DNA of 64,000 nucleotides from Telluria mixta (GTDB lineage Bacteria > Pseudomonadota > Gammaproteobacteria > Burkholderiales > Burkholderiaceae_D), in NCBI RefSeq assembly GCF_029223865.1, contig NZ_CP119520.1, forward strand, positions 5,146,001 to 5,210,000, in the 5' to 3' direction. Numbering within the stretch: position 1 is the stretch's first letter; the number at the start of each line of letters is the position of its first letter. Positions 54,772 to 63,657 of the stretch are shown here, piece after piece. The translations under genes and the position numbers were made by a program. Below the pieces are notes generated by a model, which saw only the letters and a program-made list of their open reading frames with translations, ran no database searches and was not told where the DNA came from.

Positions 54772-55593
54772 ATGAAGACCCAGCTGGAAAAAGCGCAGGC
54801 GTTCGTCGACCTGCACCGCCGCGGCAACTGCTTCGTCATCCCGAACCCGTGGGACGCGGGATCGGCGAAGCTGCTGCAGCATCTGGGCTACCAGGCGCTG
54901 GCGGGCACCAGCGCCGGCTTCGCGTTTTCGAAGGCGAAGACGGATCCGGCCATCACCATCGCGGAGATGCTGCCGCACCTGGCCGAACTGGCCGCGGCGA
55001 CGGACCTGCCGCTGTCCGCCGACCTGCAGTCCGGCTTCGGCGATGCGCCGGAAGACGCGGCCCGCACGATCGTCGAGGCGGCGGCGACGGGCATCGTCGG
55101 CGGCTCCATCGAGGACGCGACCGACGACCCCGGACAGCCGCTGTACGACATCGGCCTCGCCACGGACCGCATCCGCGCGGCCGTGGAGGCGGCCCGCAGA
55201 CTCCCCTTCAAATTCATGCTGACGGCGCGCGCGGAAAACTTCCGCGTCGGCCGTCCGGACCTCGCCGACACCATCCGCCGCCTGCAGGCTTACCAGGAAG
55301 CGGGTGCCGACGTGCTGTTCGCGCCGGGCATCGCGCGAAAGGAAGACATCGCGGCCGTTGTGCGCGCCGTCGACCGGCCCGTGAACTTCATGGCCGGCGC
55401 GCCGGGCCTGGGGTTGAGCGTGGCAGACCTGGCGGCGCTGGGCGTCACGCGCGTGAGCCTGGGCGCGTCGCTCGCGCGCGCCGCGTACGGGGCGCTCGTG
55501 CGCGACGCGCGCGAGGTGCTGGAGCAGGGCACTTTCAGCTATGCGGACCAGGCGCTGCCGGCGGCGGAGCTGAACCGCGTCTTCACGGCATAG
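54772..55593 (+). CDS. Isocitrate lyase/PEP mutase family protein
   Basis: This 273-residue TIM barrel has the family segments NPWDAGSAKLLQHLGYQALA, ADLQSGFGDAPEDAA (metal-binding Asp), GSIEDATDD and LTARAENF. The KKCGH catalytic Cys motif of true isocitrate lyases is absent, so a carboxyphosphonoenolpyruvate mutase-like or oxaloacetate decarboxylase-like activity is more likely. AGGAGA precedes the ATG at 54772. It follows pyk by 41 bp and may share its transcript. Confidence 0.82.
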   Translation: MKTQLEKAQAFVDLHRRGNCFVIPNPWDAGSAKLLQHLGYQALAGTSAGFAFSKAKTDPAITIAEMLPHLAELAAATDLPLSADLQSGFGDAPEDAARTIVEAAATGIVGGSIEDATDDPGQPLYDIGLATDRIRAAVEAARRLPFKFMLTARAENFRVGRPDLADTIRRLQAYQEAGADVLFAPGIARKEDIAAVVRAVDRPVNFMAGAPGLGLSVADLAALGVTRVSLGASLARAAYGALVRDAREVLEQGTFSYADQALPAAELNRVFTA

Positions 55594-55638
55594 CGGCGGC
55601 GCCGAATTCCACGATCCCCAGCCGCGCCGCCAGGTGCA

Positions 55639-56211
55639 TCAATCGGAAATCATTGTCCGCCCCAGTTTCTGGCGCACGGACGTGAGGGTGTTCAGCACCG
55701 TCTTCGGGCTGACCGTGAGCTGGGCCGCGATGGCCTGTACGGATTCGCCGTGCACGAGCAGGCGCAGCATGTCGAACTCGCGCGGCGTCAGGCCGTCCAG
55801 CGGTGCCGGCGCCGCGGCCGCCGCCACGTCCGACGACAGCACGCGCGTCCCATGCAGCACGGCGCGGATGCCGGCGATGAGTTCTTCCGGCTCGCTGCGC
55901 TTGGTGAGATAGCCGTGCGCGCCGGCCTTCAACGCCTGGGCGACGTGGCCGGCGCTGTCGTGCATCGACAGCACGAGCACCCGCAGGCCCGGCTGGCGGG
56001 CGCGCATCCCGGCGATGGCTTCCAGGCCGCTGCTTCCTTTCAGGCTGAGGTCGACGATGGCGACGTCCGGCCGGACCTGCTGGACGAGCGCATTGGCTTC
56101 CGGCGCGCTGGCCGCTTCGCCGACGACGGCGAAATCGGGTTCGGCGCACAGGAGCCGGCGGTAGCCGCTGCGCACGACGGCGTGGTCGTCGACGAGGACG
56201 ATGCGGATCAT
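55639..56211 (-). CDS. NarL/FixJ-family response regulator
   Basis: This 190-residue protein has a receiver domain with acidic pocket Asp8/Asp9 and phospho-acceptor Asp54 (AIVDLSL). The conserved Lys is in GYLTKRSEP. A LuxR-type HTH (about 135-190, LTPREFDMLRLLVHGESVQA) follows. Its start overlaps the sensor kinase stop by ATGA, so the pair is coupled. Likely target: the divergent TonB-receptor gene. Confidence 0.9.
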   Translation of the reverse strand: MIRIVLVDDHAVVRSGYRRLLCAEPDFAVVGEAASAPEANALVQQVRPDVAIVDLSLKGSSGLEAIAGMRARQPGLRVLVLSMHDSAGHVAQALKAGAHGYLTKRSEPEELIAGIRAVLHGTRVLSSDVAAAAAPAPLDGLTPREFDMLRLLVHGESVQAIAAQLTVSPKTVLNTLTSVRQKLGRTMISD

Positions 56212-57497
56212 GCCGGCACCTCCACCGATTGCGTGGCCGGCAGCGGCAGCGTGGCCAGCAGGCGCAGGCCGCCCGCCGGACCGGCCACGAGCCGCAGCTG
56301 GCCGCCCGCCATGGCGATGCGTTCCGTGATCCCGAGCAGGCCCCCGTGCCACGTCGCGCCGTCGGCGGGCAGGCCGCGGCCGTCGTCGCGCACTTCCAGC
56401 ACGAGACCGCCGCTGCGTACGGCGAGCCGCACGACGCACAGCGACGCGCCGCTGTGGCGCACGACGTTCGTGACGGCTTCCTGCACGACGCGGTAGACCG
56501 TCAGCGACAACAGCTCGCCGACGTCCGGCAGCTGCGTGGGCAGGTCGAGTTCGAAGTCGATGTCCGTGTGGCGCGTGCGCCAGCCCAGCACCAGTTCGCG
56601 CAAGGTCTGCGCGAGGCCGGCCGTGTGCAGGCCGTGCGGCCGCAGCGTCTTGAGCATCGCGCGCAACTGCTCGCTGCACGTGCGGACGTCGCGCCGCAGG
56701 TCCGTCGCGCATTCCGCCACCGCGGCGCGCGTCAGCACATTCGCGTGGCGCGCGATGTGGGTTGCCGTGACGTTCAGCGCCGTCAGTGTCTGGCCCATCT
56801 CGTCGTGCAGCTCGCGCGCCAGCACGCGCCGTTCGTCTTCCTGCACCGTGATCAGCTGGCGCGCCAGCGCGTGCTGCGCGCCGCGCGCGTCCGCCAGCGT
56901 GCGCGCGAGGTGGGCGATGGCGTCGGCCACGCGGCGGAATTCGCGCAGGGCGAACGCGGGCAGCGCGGGATCGGGTTCGCCGCGCGCCAGGCGGTGCAGG
57001 CCCGCCTCCAGCGCCCGCACCGGGGACAGCGCACGGTCAGCGCACCACCACGTCACGGCCAGGGTTGTACCGGAAAAGAACAACAGGGTGATCCAGATTT
57101 GCACAGTGTCGTGCAGGCGCTCGCCGATTTCCGACGCGGGATTCGGCGCGATGTAGAGCAGCTGGCCGCCGATGCGGATTGCCCGTTCGCTGCGGTCCGG
57201 CGGGGCGAAACCCAGCCACGCGGGGAGCGGATTCGCGGCGTTTTGCGGTGGCGGTTCGTCCGCCGTGCGAATGCTCAGGTGGCGCAGGCCGGCGCCGGCG
57301 AGCAGGGTGCGTACGGCGCCGGCGTCGTCCGCGCCGGTATTGCCGGCCGCCGCGAGCACGTTGACCAGGCGCGTGGAAGCGTCCACCTCGGCACGGATGT
57401 CGCTGCGGAGCGAATACAGTTGTATCAGCGTGGTCATGGCCAGCAGGCTGCCCAACAGCAGGCCCAGCGAGCCGATCAGACGGCGGCGCAAGTCCAT
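56208..57497 (-). CDS. Sensor histidine kinase (HisKA_3 type)
   Basis: This 429-residue kinase has two membrane helices (about 9-28 and 132-152) around a small periplasmic sensor, a HAMP-like linker, the phospho-His in ARELHDEMGQTLTAL, and a HATPase domain (VVQEAVTNVVRHSGAS, DDGRGLP). This is the NarX/UhpB-like subgroup that pairs with LuxR-type regulators. AGGAGAGG precedes the start. It is divergent from the TonB-receptor gene. Confidence 0.9.
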   Translation of the reverse strand: MDLRRRLIGSLGLLLGSLLAMTTLIQLYSLRSDIRAEVDASTRLVNVLAAAGNTGADDAGAVRTLLAGAGLRHLSIRTADEPPPQNAANPLPAWLGFAPPDRSERAIRIGGQLLYIAPNPASEIGERLHDTVQIWITLLFFSGTTLAVTWWCADRALSPVRALEAGLHRLARGEPDPALPAFALREFRRVADAIAHLARTLADARGAQHALARQLITVQEDERRVLARELHDEMGQTLTALNVTATHIARHANVLTRAAVAECATDLRRDVRTCSEQLRAMLKTLRPHGLHTAGLAQTLRELVLGWRTRHTDIDFELDLPTQLPDVGELLSLTVYRVVQEAVTNVVRHSGASLCVVRLAVRSGGLVLEVRDDGRGLPADGATWHGGLLGITERIAMAGGQLRLVAGPAGGLRLLATLPLPATQSVEVPA

Positions 57498-57623
57498 GGT
57501 CCTCTCCTGAATGTTGTTTGCCTGTGTGTACGCAACTTCCATACCAGTCGGGATTTTTTCCCTGTCGCCGCCGCGGCGCCGCTGGAATAGTTCGTGCAAA
57601 AGACAACACGAGGAGACATCGAT

Positions 57624-59837
57624 ATGACCAGGATCGCACTCGCCGCCGCCATCGCGGCGCTCTGGCACGGCATCGCCGCGGCCGAACCGGCGCCCGCCAT
57701 CGTGGAAGTCGTCGGCACGACGCCGCTGCAGGGCCCCGGTGTCGCGCGCGACCGGATTTCCGCGAACGTGCAGGCACTCGACGGCGAGGACATGAACGAC
57801 CCGGGCGCCGCCACGTTGCCGGACGCGCTCAACCGCCGCCTGGGCAGCGTGTTCGTCAACGAGATCCAGGGCAATCCGTTCCAGCCGGACGTCAGCTACC
57901 GGGGCTTCACGGCGTCGCCGCTGCTCGGCACGCCGCAGGGGTTGTCCGTCTACGTGGACGGCGTGCGCATGAACCAGCCGTTCGGCGACGTCGTCAGCTG
58001 GGACCTGATCCCGCGCGCTGCCATCGCGACCCTTGCGTTGATGCCGGGTTCGAACCCGCTGTTCGGCCTGAACACGCTGGGTGGCGCGCTGGCCGTCCGC
58101 ACGAAGGATGGCCTGCACGATCCGGGCAGCGCCGTACAGGCGCAGGCGGGCAGCCATGGCCGCGTCGAAGCCGTGTTCGAGCACGGCCGCCACGACGGCC
58201 GCGGGCTGCACTGGTACGCCACGGGCACGGCATTCCGCGACGGCGGGTGGCGCGACGACTCGCCCACGCGCCTCGGCCAGCTGTTCGGCAAGGTGGGCTG
58301 GCACGACGGCGTCTCGGACGTCGCCTTCAGTGCCGCACTGGCCGGCAGCCGCCTCACGGGCAACGGCCTGCAGGAGCAGCGGCTGCTCGACCGGGATTAC
58401 GCCAGCGTCTACACGAAACCGGACGTGACGCGCAACCGCGCCTTGCTGCTCAACCTGACCGGCAGCCGCAAGGTCGCGGACGACGTGCTGTTGTCGGGGA
58501 ACGCCTATTACCGTCACATCCGCACGACCACGTTCAACGGGGATTTGAACGACGATGACGATGGGCCGTTCGCTGCCATCGTCAACCGCACCGCAAGTAC
58601 GCAGACGAATCATGGCCTGGGCGGCCAGGCCGAATTCGCCGGCAGGCTGACGGTCGGCGCGGGGTACGACGCGAGCCGCGCGGACTTCCGCCAGGGCGCG
58701 CAATACGGCGACCTGAATCCGGACCGCAGCGTCACACCGGTGGACGCCGTCGACGACGACATGGCCGTGGACCTCGTCGGCCGCACGCGCACATGGAGCG
58801 TCTTCGCGACCGACACGTTTGACGTGCGCCACGACCTGCACGTGACCTTGTCCGGCCGCTACAACCGGACGGCCGTCCACAACCGCGACCGCGTCAATCC
58901 GGGCGGCGGCAGCGGTTCGCTCGACGGCGATCATCGCTATGGCCGCTTCAATCCGGCGCTCGGCATCACCTGGTCGCCGTCGCGCAGGTTCAACGCGTAT
59001 GCCGGCTACGACGAAGGCAGCCGCACGCCGACGGCCGTGGAACTGGGCTGCGCCGATCCGGCCAATCCGTGCAAGCTGCCGAACGCGATGGCGGGCGATC
59101 CGCCGTTGAAGCAGGTCGTCACGCGCACGTGGGAAGCGGGCGTGCGCGGGACGGTCGGGCGGGTGCACTGGAACGCCGGCGTGTTCCGCGCGACGAACGA
59201 CGACGACATCCTGTTCGTGGCGGACGACGCGGCGGGCTTCGGTTACTTCCGCAACTTCGGCAAGACGCGGCGCCAGGGCATCGAGCTGGGCGTCGAGGGC
59301 CGCGCCGGGACCGTGACCGTGTCGGCCCACTACACGTATCTGCACGCCACGTTCGCGAGCGGCGAGACGGTGGGCGGGGAGGGCAACAGCAGCGCGGGCG
59401 CCGACGGCAATATCGTCATCCGGCCCGGCGACCGCATCCCCCTGATACCGCGCCATGTGTTCAAGGCGCGCGCGGAATGGCAGGTCACGCCTGCGTGGTC
59501 GGCGGAGCTGGGCGTGATTGCCGTGTCGGACTCGCCCGCGCGCGGTAACGAGAATGGCCGGCACCGCCCGGACGGCGTTGGGTACCTGGGCCAGGGTGCC
59601 ACGCCCGGCCATGCCGTCTTCGACCTCGGAACGGCATTCCAGACGACGCCGCGCCTGCGTGTCTTCGCCCAGGTGGACAACCTGTTCGACCGCCGCTACT
59701 CGACGGCGTCGCAGCTCGGCACGACCGGTTTCGATGCCGCCGGCGCTCTCGCCGCGCAGGATCGCGTGCACTCGACGTTCCAGGCGCCCGGCGCGCCGCG
59801 CACAATACGTGTCGGCGTGCGCTACACTTTCGACTGA
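57624..59837 (+). CDS. TonB-dependent outer-membrane receptor
   Basis: This 737-residue receptor has a signal peptide (to about residue 20), a plug domain (about 35-160; VNEIQGNPFQPDVSYRGF, LSVYVDGVRMNQPFGDVVSW) and a 22-strand barrel ending in TIRVGVRYTFD. The start at 57624 follows GAGGAG. The substrate is not evident. The adjacent two-component system may control it. Confidence 0.9.
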   Translation: MTRIALAAAIAALWHGIAAAEPAPAIVEVVGTTPLQGPGVARDRISANVQALDGEDMNDPGAATLPDALNRRLGSVFVNEIQGNPFQPDVSYRGFTASPLLGTPQGLSVYVDGVRMNQPFGDVVSWDLIPRAAIATLALMPGSNPLFGLNTLGGALAVRTKDGLHDPGSAVQAQAGSHGRVEAVFEHGRHDGRGLHWYATGTAFRDGGWRDDSPTRLGQLFGKVGWHDGVSDVAFSAALAGSRLTGNGLQEQRLLDRDYASVYTKPDVTRNRALLLNLTGSRKVADDVLLSGNAYYRHIRTTTFNGDLNDDDDGPFAAIVNRTASTQTNHGLGGQAEFAGRLTVGAGYDASRADFRQGAQYGDLNPDRSVTPVDAVDDDMAVDLVGRTRTWSVFATDTFDVRHDLHVTLSGRYNRTAVHNRDRVNPGGGSGSLDGDHRYGRFNPALGITWSPSRRFNAYAGYDEGSRTPTAVELGCADPANPCKLPNAMAGDPPLKQVVTRTWEAGVRGTVGRVHWNAGVFRATNDDDILFVADDAAGFGYFRNFGKTRRQGIELGVEGRAGTVTVSAHYTYLHATFASGETVGGEGNSSAGADGNIVIRPGDRIPLIPRHVFKARAEWQVTPAWSAELGVIAVSDSPARGNENGRHRPDGVGYLGQGATPGHAVFDLGTAFQTTPRLRVFAQVDNLFDRRYSTASQLGTTGFDAAGALAAQDRVHSTFQAPGAPRTIRVGVRYTFD

Positions 59838-59841
59838 AAGC

Positions 59842-60753
59842 TCACACCCACAGCCGGTATATCCAGAACGACTCGTCCTCGACAAAGCGGCGCGCGAACT
59901 CCGCCGGCGTGAAGCCTGTGATGCGCCGCGCGACGCGCGTCATGTGGGCCTGGTCGGCGAAGCCTTCGTCCAGCGCCATGGTGGCCCAGTCGAAGGGCCG
60001 GCCGGCCTCGTGGCGGTCGCGCGCCGCGAAGAACAGGCCTTCCGTGCGCACGATGGACTGCCATTCGCGCAGCGAGCGGCCGCTGAACGACTTGATGCGG
60101 CGCTCGACCTGGCGCGGGCTGTGTTCGCGCCGCCATTCATGCGCCTGCCACGCGAGGCGCTCGACCCAGTGGCGCCCGAGCTGGCGCAGCGAGGGCTGGT
60201 CCGTATCGCGGCCGCGCAGCGCCTGCCAGCGGCGCGCGAGGTGGAATTCGAACACGTCGACGATGTCCTCGTCGCGGCTGGCGAGCAATGCGTCCCACAG
60301 CGGCGCCCACTCGCTGCCCATGACGTCGGCGGCGGGCAGGAAGAGGTCCTGCACGCGCGCGAGATCGAGGCCGAACAGCGCCCGCGCGGCATCCGCGTGG
60401 AACAGGGCCATGCACCCTCGGCCTGTTGTCGGCGCCCACGTCGTAGTGGGATGCGCCTGCGTGCCGGCGACCACGCACGCCGTGCCGAACGGCCGCCACA
60501 CGGCAATCCCATCTTCCATGCGGACCTCGCCCGCGTCGATGTCGTGGTACCAGGACAGCGACACGAGCGGCGACGACGGGAAGTGCGACAGGCGCTGGAC
60601 GTCGTTCATGGTCACGCTGCGGACGTCGCGCCCGACGACGGCGACCAGCGCGCCCTGCAACGATGCCGGCGGCAGGCGCAGCCAGTCGGTCGGCGGGCCG
60701 TCGGGTGCCGCACGCGGCGCACGCGCGAGCCGGTCGGGGCAGGGTGGCGTCAT
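59842..60753 (-). CDS. AraC-family regulator
   Basis: This 303-residue protein has an N-terminal AraC-type sensing region and a C-terminal double HTH (about 195-300; second helix set MALDEGFADQAHMTRVARRI followed by TGFTPAEFARRF). Its ATG overlaps the MocR stop (ATGA), so both are co-translated. It converges on the TonB-receptor gene with only four bases between stops. Targets unknown. Confidence 0.85.
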   Translation of the reverse strand: MTPPCPDRLARAPRAAPDGPPTDWLRLPPASLQGALVAVVGRDVRSVTMNDVQRLSHFPSSPLVSLSWYHDIDAGEVRMEDGIAVWRPFGTACVVAGTQAHPTTTWAPTTGRGCMALFHADAARALFGLDLARVQDLFLPAADVMGSEWAPLWDALLASRDEDIVDVFEFHLARRWQALRGRDTDQPSLRQLGRHWVERLAWQAHEWRREHSPRQVERRIKSFSGRSLREWQSIVRTEGLFFAARDRHEAGRPFDWATMALDEGFADQAHMTRVARRITGFTPAEFARRFVEDESFWIYRLWV

Positions 60754-62222
60754 ACGCCCAGCGCCGACAGGCCCGGCTCCTCGATCGCGGGCGCCGGCCG
60801 CGGATTGCCCAGCTGCGCCGCAGCCAGGACGCCCAGCGTGGCGATCGCCGCCTCGACCTTCGCATCCCAGTGGTGGCCGAAGTTCAAGCGGACGCAGTTG
60901 CGGAACTCGCCCCGCGCGGAAAACATCGGGCCCGGCGCCACGCTGATGTTACGCAGGCAGGCTTCCCGCTGCAGCAGCAGTGCGTCGACCCCCGCCGGAA
61001 ACTCCACCCAGAGGAAGTAGCCGCCTTCCGGCCGGCTCGCCCTGGTCCCGGGCGGGAAATGGCGCTGCACGGCGCAGGACATCGCGGTTTGCTGCAGTGC
61101 CAGCGTGTGGCGCAGTTGGCGCAGGTGGCGGTCGTAGCCGCCCCGTGCGAGGTAGTCGGACAGGCCTTCCTGCACCGGCGCCGCGACCGCCAGCGTGCGC
61201 ATCAGCTTCAGGCGCGCCACCTGGTCGCGGAACCGGCCCGGCAGGGCCCATCCCAGGCGGTAGCCGGGGGCGAGGCATTTCGAGAACGAGGAACAGTGCA
61301 GCACGAGCCCTTCCTGGTCGAAGGCCTTGGCCGGCGGAGGGCGGCGCGGTCCGAAATACAGTTCGCCGTACACGTCGTCCTCGATCAGCGGGACGCCCTG
61401 CGAGGCCAGCAGGTCGACAAGGGCGCGCTTCTTCTCGTCGGGCATCAGGCTGCCGAGCGGGTTCTGGAAGTTCGTCATGATCCAGCACGCGGCTGGCCTG
61501 TCCGCCGCCAGGGCCTGGGCCAGGCGGTCGAGGCAGATGCCGTCGCGCGGGCAGGACGGTACCTCGATCGCGCGCAGTCCCAGGTTTTCCAGCGCTTGCA
61601 GGGCGCCATAGAACGTCGGCGATTCGACGATCACGGCATCGCCGGGCTGCGTCACTGCCTGCAGGCACAGGTTGAGCGCTTCCAGCGCGCCGTTCGTGAT
61701 GACGACGTCGTCCGGCTGCACCAGCGTCCCGTCGGCCATGTAGCGCGTCGCGATCTGGCGGCGCAGCGTGGCGCTGCCGGGCGTGATGTCGTCCACCGTG
61801 GACCACGGGTCCATCGTTTCCGCTCCACGTGCCAGCGAGCGGGCCAGGCGCGGCAGCGGATACAGCAGCGGGCTGGGGAACGCCGAGGCCAGCGGCACGA
61901 CGGCGCGCGACTTGACCGATTCCAAGATCGAAAACACCAGGTCATTGATGCGCACCGGCAGCGCGCCGGTACAGCAGTTGCTGTGGATGACCGGCTCGGG
62001 CGGCAGGCTGGTGTTGCCTGCGGTTACGTAATAGCCCGACCGTTCGCGCGCGCGGATCAGGCCCCGCGCCTCCAGCAGGTAATAGGCTTCGAACACGGTC
62101 GACACCGACACGCCCCGGCTCGTGCTGATCTGGCGTACCGACGGCAGGCGGTCGCCGACGTCCAGCATGCCGCTCCTGATCGACGTGGCGATCTCTTCCG
62201 CCAGGAGCTCGTAACGCTTCAT
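60750..62222 (-). CDS. MocR-family regulator (GntR HTH plus aminotransferase domain)
   Basis: This 490-residue fusion has a GntR winged helix (1-70, GDRLPSVRQISTSRGVSVST) and a fold-type I aminotransferase domain (about 110-470). The PLP Lys315 is in SSFSKCLAPGYRLGW, with Asn254 (FQNPLG) and Asp282/Tyr285 (EDDVYGEL) around the cofactor. Such proteins are PLP-sensing regulators. Direct repeats upstream are a likely operator. Confidence 0.9.
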   Translation of the reverse strand: MKRYELLAEEIATSIRSGMLDVGDRLPSVRQISTSRGVSVSTVFEAYYLLEARGLIRARERSGYYVTAGNTSLPPEPVIHSNCCTGALPVRINDLVFSILESVKSRAVVPLASAFPSPLLYPLPRLARSLARGAETMDPWSTVDDITPGSATLRRQIATRYMADGTLVQPDDVVITNGALEALNLCLQAVTQPGDAVIVESPTFYGALQALENLGLRAIEVPSCPRDGICLDRLAQALAADRPAACWIMTNFQNPLGSLMPDEKKRALVDLLASQGVPLIEDDVYGELYFGPRRPPPAKAFDQEGLVLHCSSFSKCLAPGYRLGWALPGRFRDQVARLKLMRTLAVAAPVQEGLSDYLARGGYDRHLRQLRHTLALQQTAMSCAVQRHFPPGTRASRPEGGYFLWVEFPAGVDALLLQREACLRNISVAPGPMFSARGEFRNCVRLNFGHHWDAKVEAAIATLGVLAAAQLGNPRPAPAIEEPGLSALGV

Positions 62223-62236
62223 TGGAACCCTTCAAT

Positions 62237-62275
62237 CTGCATCTGATATGGAAAAACGCGTCGCAACTGCATCTG
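62237..62275. promoter_or_regulatory. Direct repeats CTGCATCTG, candidate MocR operator
   Basis: Two identical 9-bp repeats, 62237-62245 and 62267-62275, start exactly 30 bp apart, close to three helical turns. They lie 15-53 bases upstream of the MocR start. MocR-type regulators commonly use direct repeats; the link is inferred. Confidence 0.5.
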
Positions 62276-62343
62276 TTTTATGACGGCGAGGTGACCAATA
62301 ATCCTCATCGTGGCTTTTTTTGATTCAGCTCAATGAACATACC

Positions 62344-63657
62344 ATGTCGACATCATCCGTAGCAATTTTTTCAAGCTCAGCCATTGCTTCCGATGGGGCG
62401 GGGCGGCTTGCCCGACTGGAGGACGAGATCGCGACCGCCCGCGCGGCACTCGACGGCATCGCCGAGGGCGTCGTGGTGGTCGATGCGAAGAACTGGCGGG
62501 TCCGCCAGATCAACGCCCCGGCGCTCGTCATGCTCGACCTCGACGGCGCGTTGCCGGGCATCGGCTTCGACGCCATCTGCCGCCGTCTGCGCACCGAGGA
62601 CGGCAGCACGCCGACGCCCGCCGCGCTGCTGCTGGCGCCGCCGGAGGATGGCGCCTATCACTATGTGCGCGCCAATGGCATCGAGGTGCCGGTCGCGCTG
62701 CGCGCCACCCGGGCGCGCGTGGCCGGGCGCGACCTGCTCGTCGTGGCGCTGCGCGACGCGAGCGCGCGGATGCGCACGGCCAGCGAACTGGGCGCGGCCA
62801 GCACCCGTTGCGGCATCACATTCAACCAGGCCGCGATCGGCCTCGCCCATGTGTCGCTGGACGGCCGCTGGCGCCGTGTGAACGCCAGGCTCGCGGCCTT
62901 CGTCGGCTACACCGAAGCCGAGCTGCTGGCCATGACGGTGCAGCAGACGACCCACCCCGACGACAGCGGCAACGACGCGATCGCATACCGGCGCCTGCTC
63001 GACGGCGAGATCCCCTATACGACGCGCGAAAAGCGCTACGTCGGGAAGGATGGGGCGCCGGTCTGGGTCAGCGTCAACAGCTCGCTCGCGCGCGACGCCG
63101 ACGGTACACCCCAATACTTCATCGCGATGGTGGAAGACATCACGGAGCGGAAGCGCGCGGAGCGCCGCATCCGTTACCTGGCCACGCACGATGCCATGAC
63201 GGGCCTGCCCAACCGGGCCGGCCTGCAGCCCCACCTGGACGGCGCCCTGCGTGCCGCGCGTGCCAGCGGCCTGCGCGTGGGCGTCGCGTTCGTCGACATG
63301 GACAAGCTCAAACAGATCAACGACACCGGGGGCCACGAAGCGGGCGACCTGGCCCTGGTCGACCTGGCGCGCCAGCTCAGGGCCCAGGTGCGCGGCGAGG
63401 ACCTGGTCGCGCGCATCGGCGGCGACGAATTCGTGATCGTGCTGTCCGACGTCGCCACGCGCGCCGACATCGCGGCCATCCTCGACCGCGTCGTGCGCGC
63501 GCCGGCCGCCGCCGCGTGCAGCATCGGCGTCAGCGTCTTCCCCGACGACGGCGAGGATGCGCGCACCCTGATCCGTCACGCCGACACGGCCATGTACCGC
63601 GCCAAGCATGCCGGCGGCGCGGGCTATGCATTCTTTCACTCCACGGACATTCCATGA
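62344..63657 (+). CDS. PAS-GGDEF diguanylate cyclase
   Basis: This 437-residue soluble protein has two PAS-like regions (about 35-135 and 150-270, the second ending FIAMVEDITERKRAE) and a GGDEF domain (about 280-435). The active site is GGDEF with RxxD (RGED) five residues before it. It should make cyclic di-GMP. The ATG at 62344 is the only in-frame ATG near the start; its ribosome site is weak. The stop overlaps the next gene's start. Confidence 0.88.
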   Translation: MSTSSVAIFSSSAIASDGAGRLARLEDEIATARAALDGIAEGVVVVDAKNWRVRQINAPALVMLDLDGALPGIGFDAICRRLRTEDGSTPTPAALLLAPPEDGAYHYVRANGIEVPVALRATRARVAGRDLLVVALRDASARMRTASELGAASTRCGITFNQAAIGLAHVSLDGRWRRVNARLAAFVGYTEAELLAMTVQQTTHPDDSGNDAIAYRRLLDGEIPYTTREKRYVGKDGAPVWVSVNSSLARDADGTPQYFIAMVEDITERKRAERRIRYLATHDAMTGLPNRAGLQPHLDGALRAARASGLRVGVAFVDMDKLKQINDTGGHEAGDLALVDLARQLRAQVRGEDLVARIGGDEFVIVLSDVATRADIAAILDRVVRAPAAAACSIGVSVFPDDGEDARTLIRHADTAMYRAKHAGGAGYAFFHSTDIP

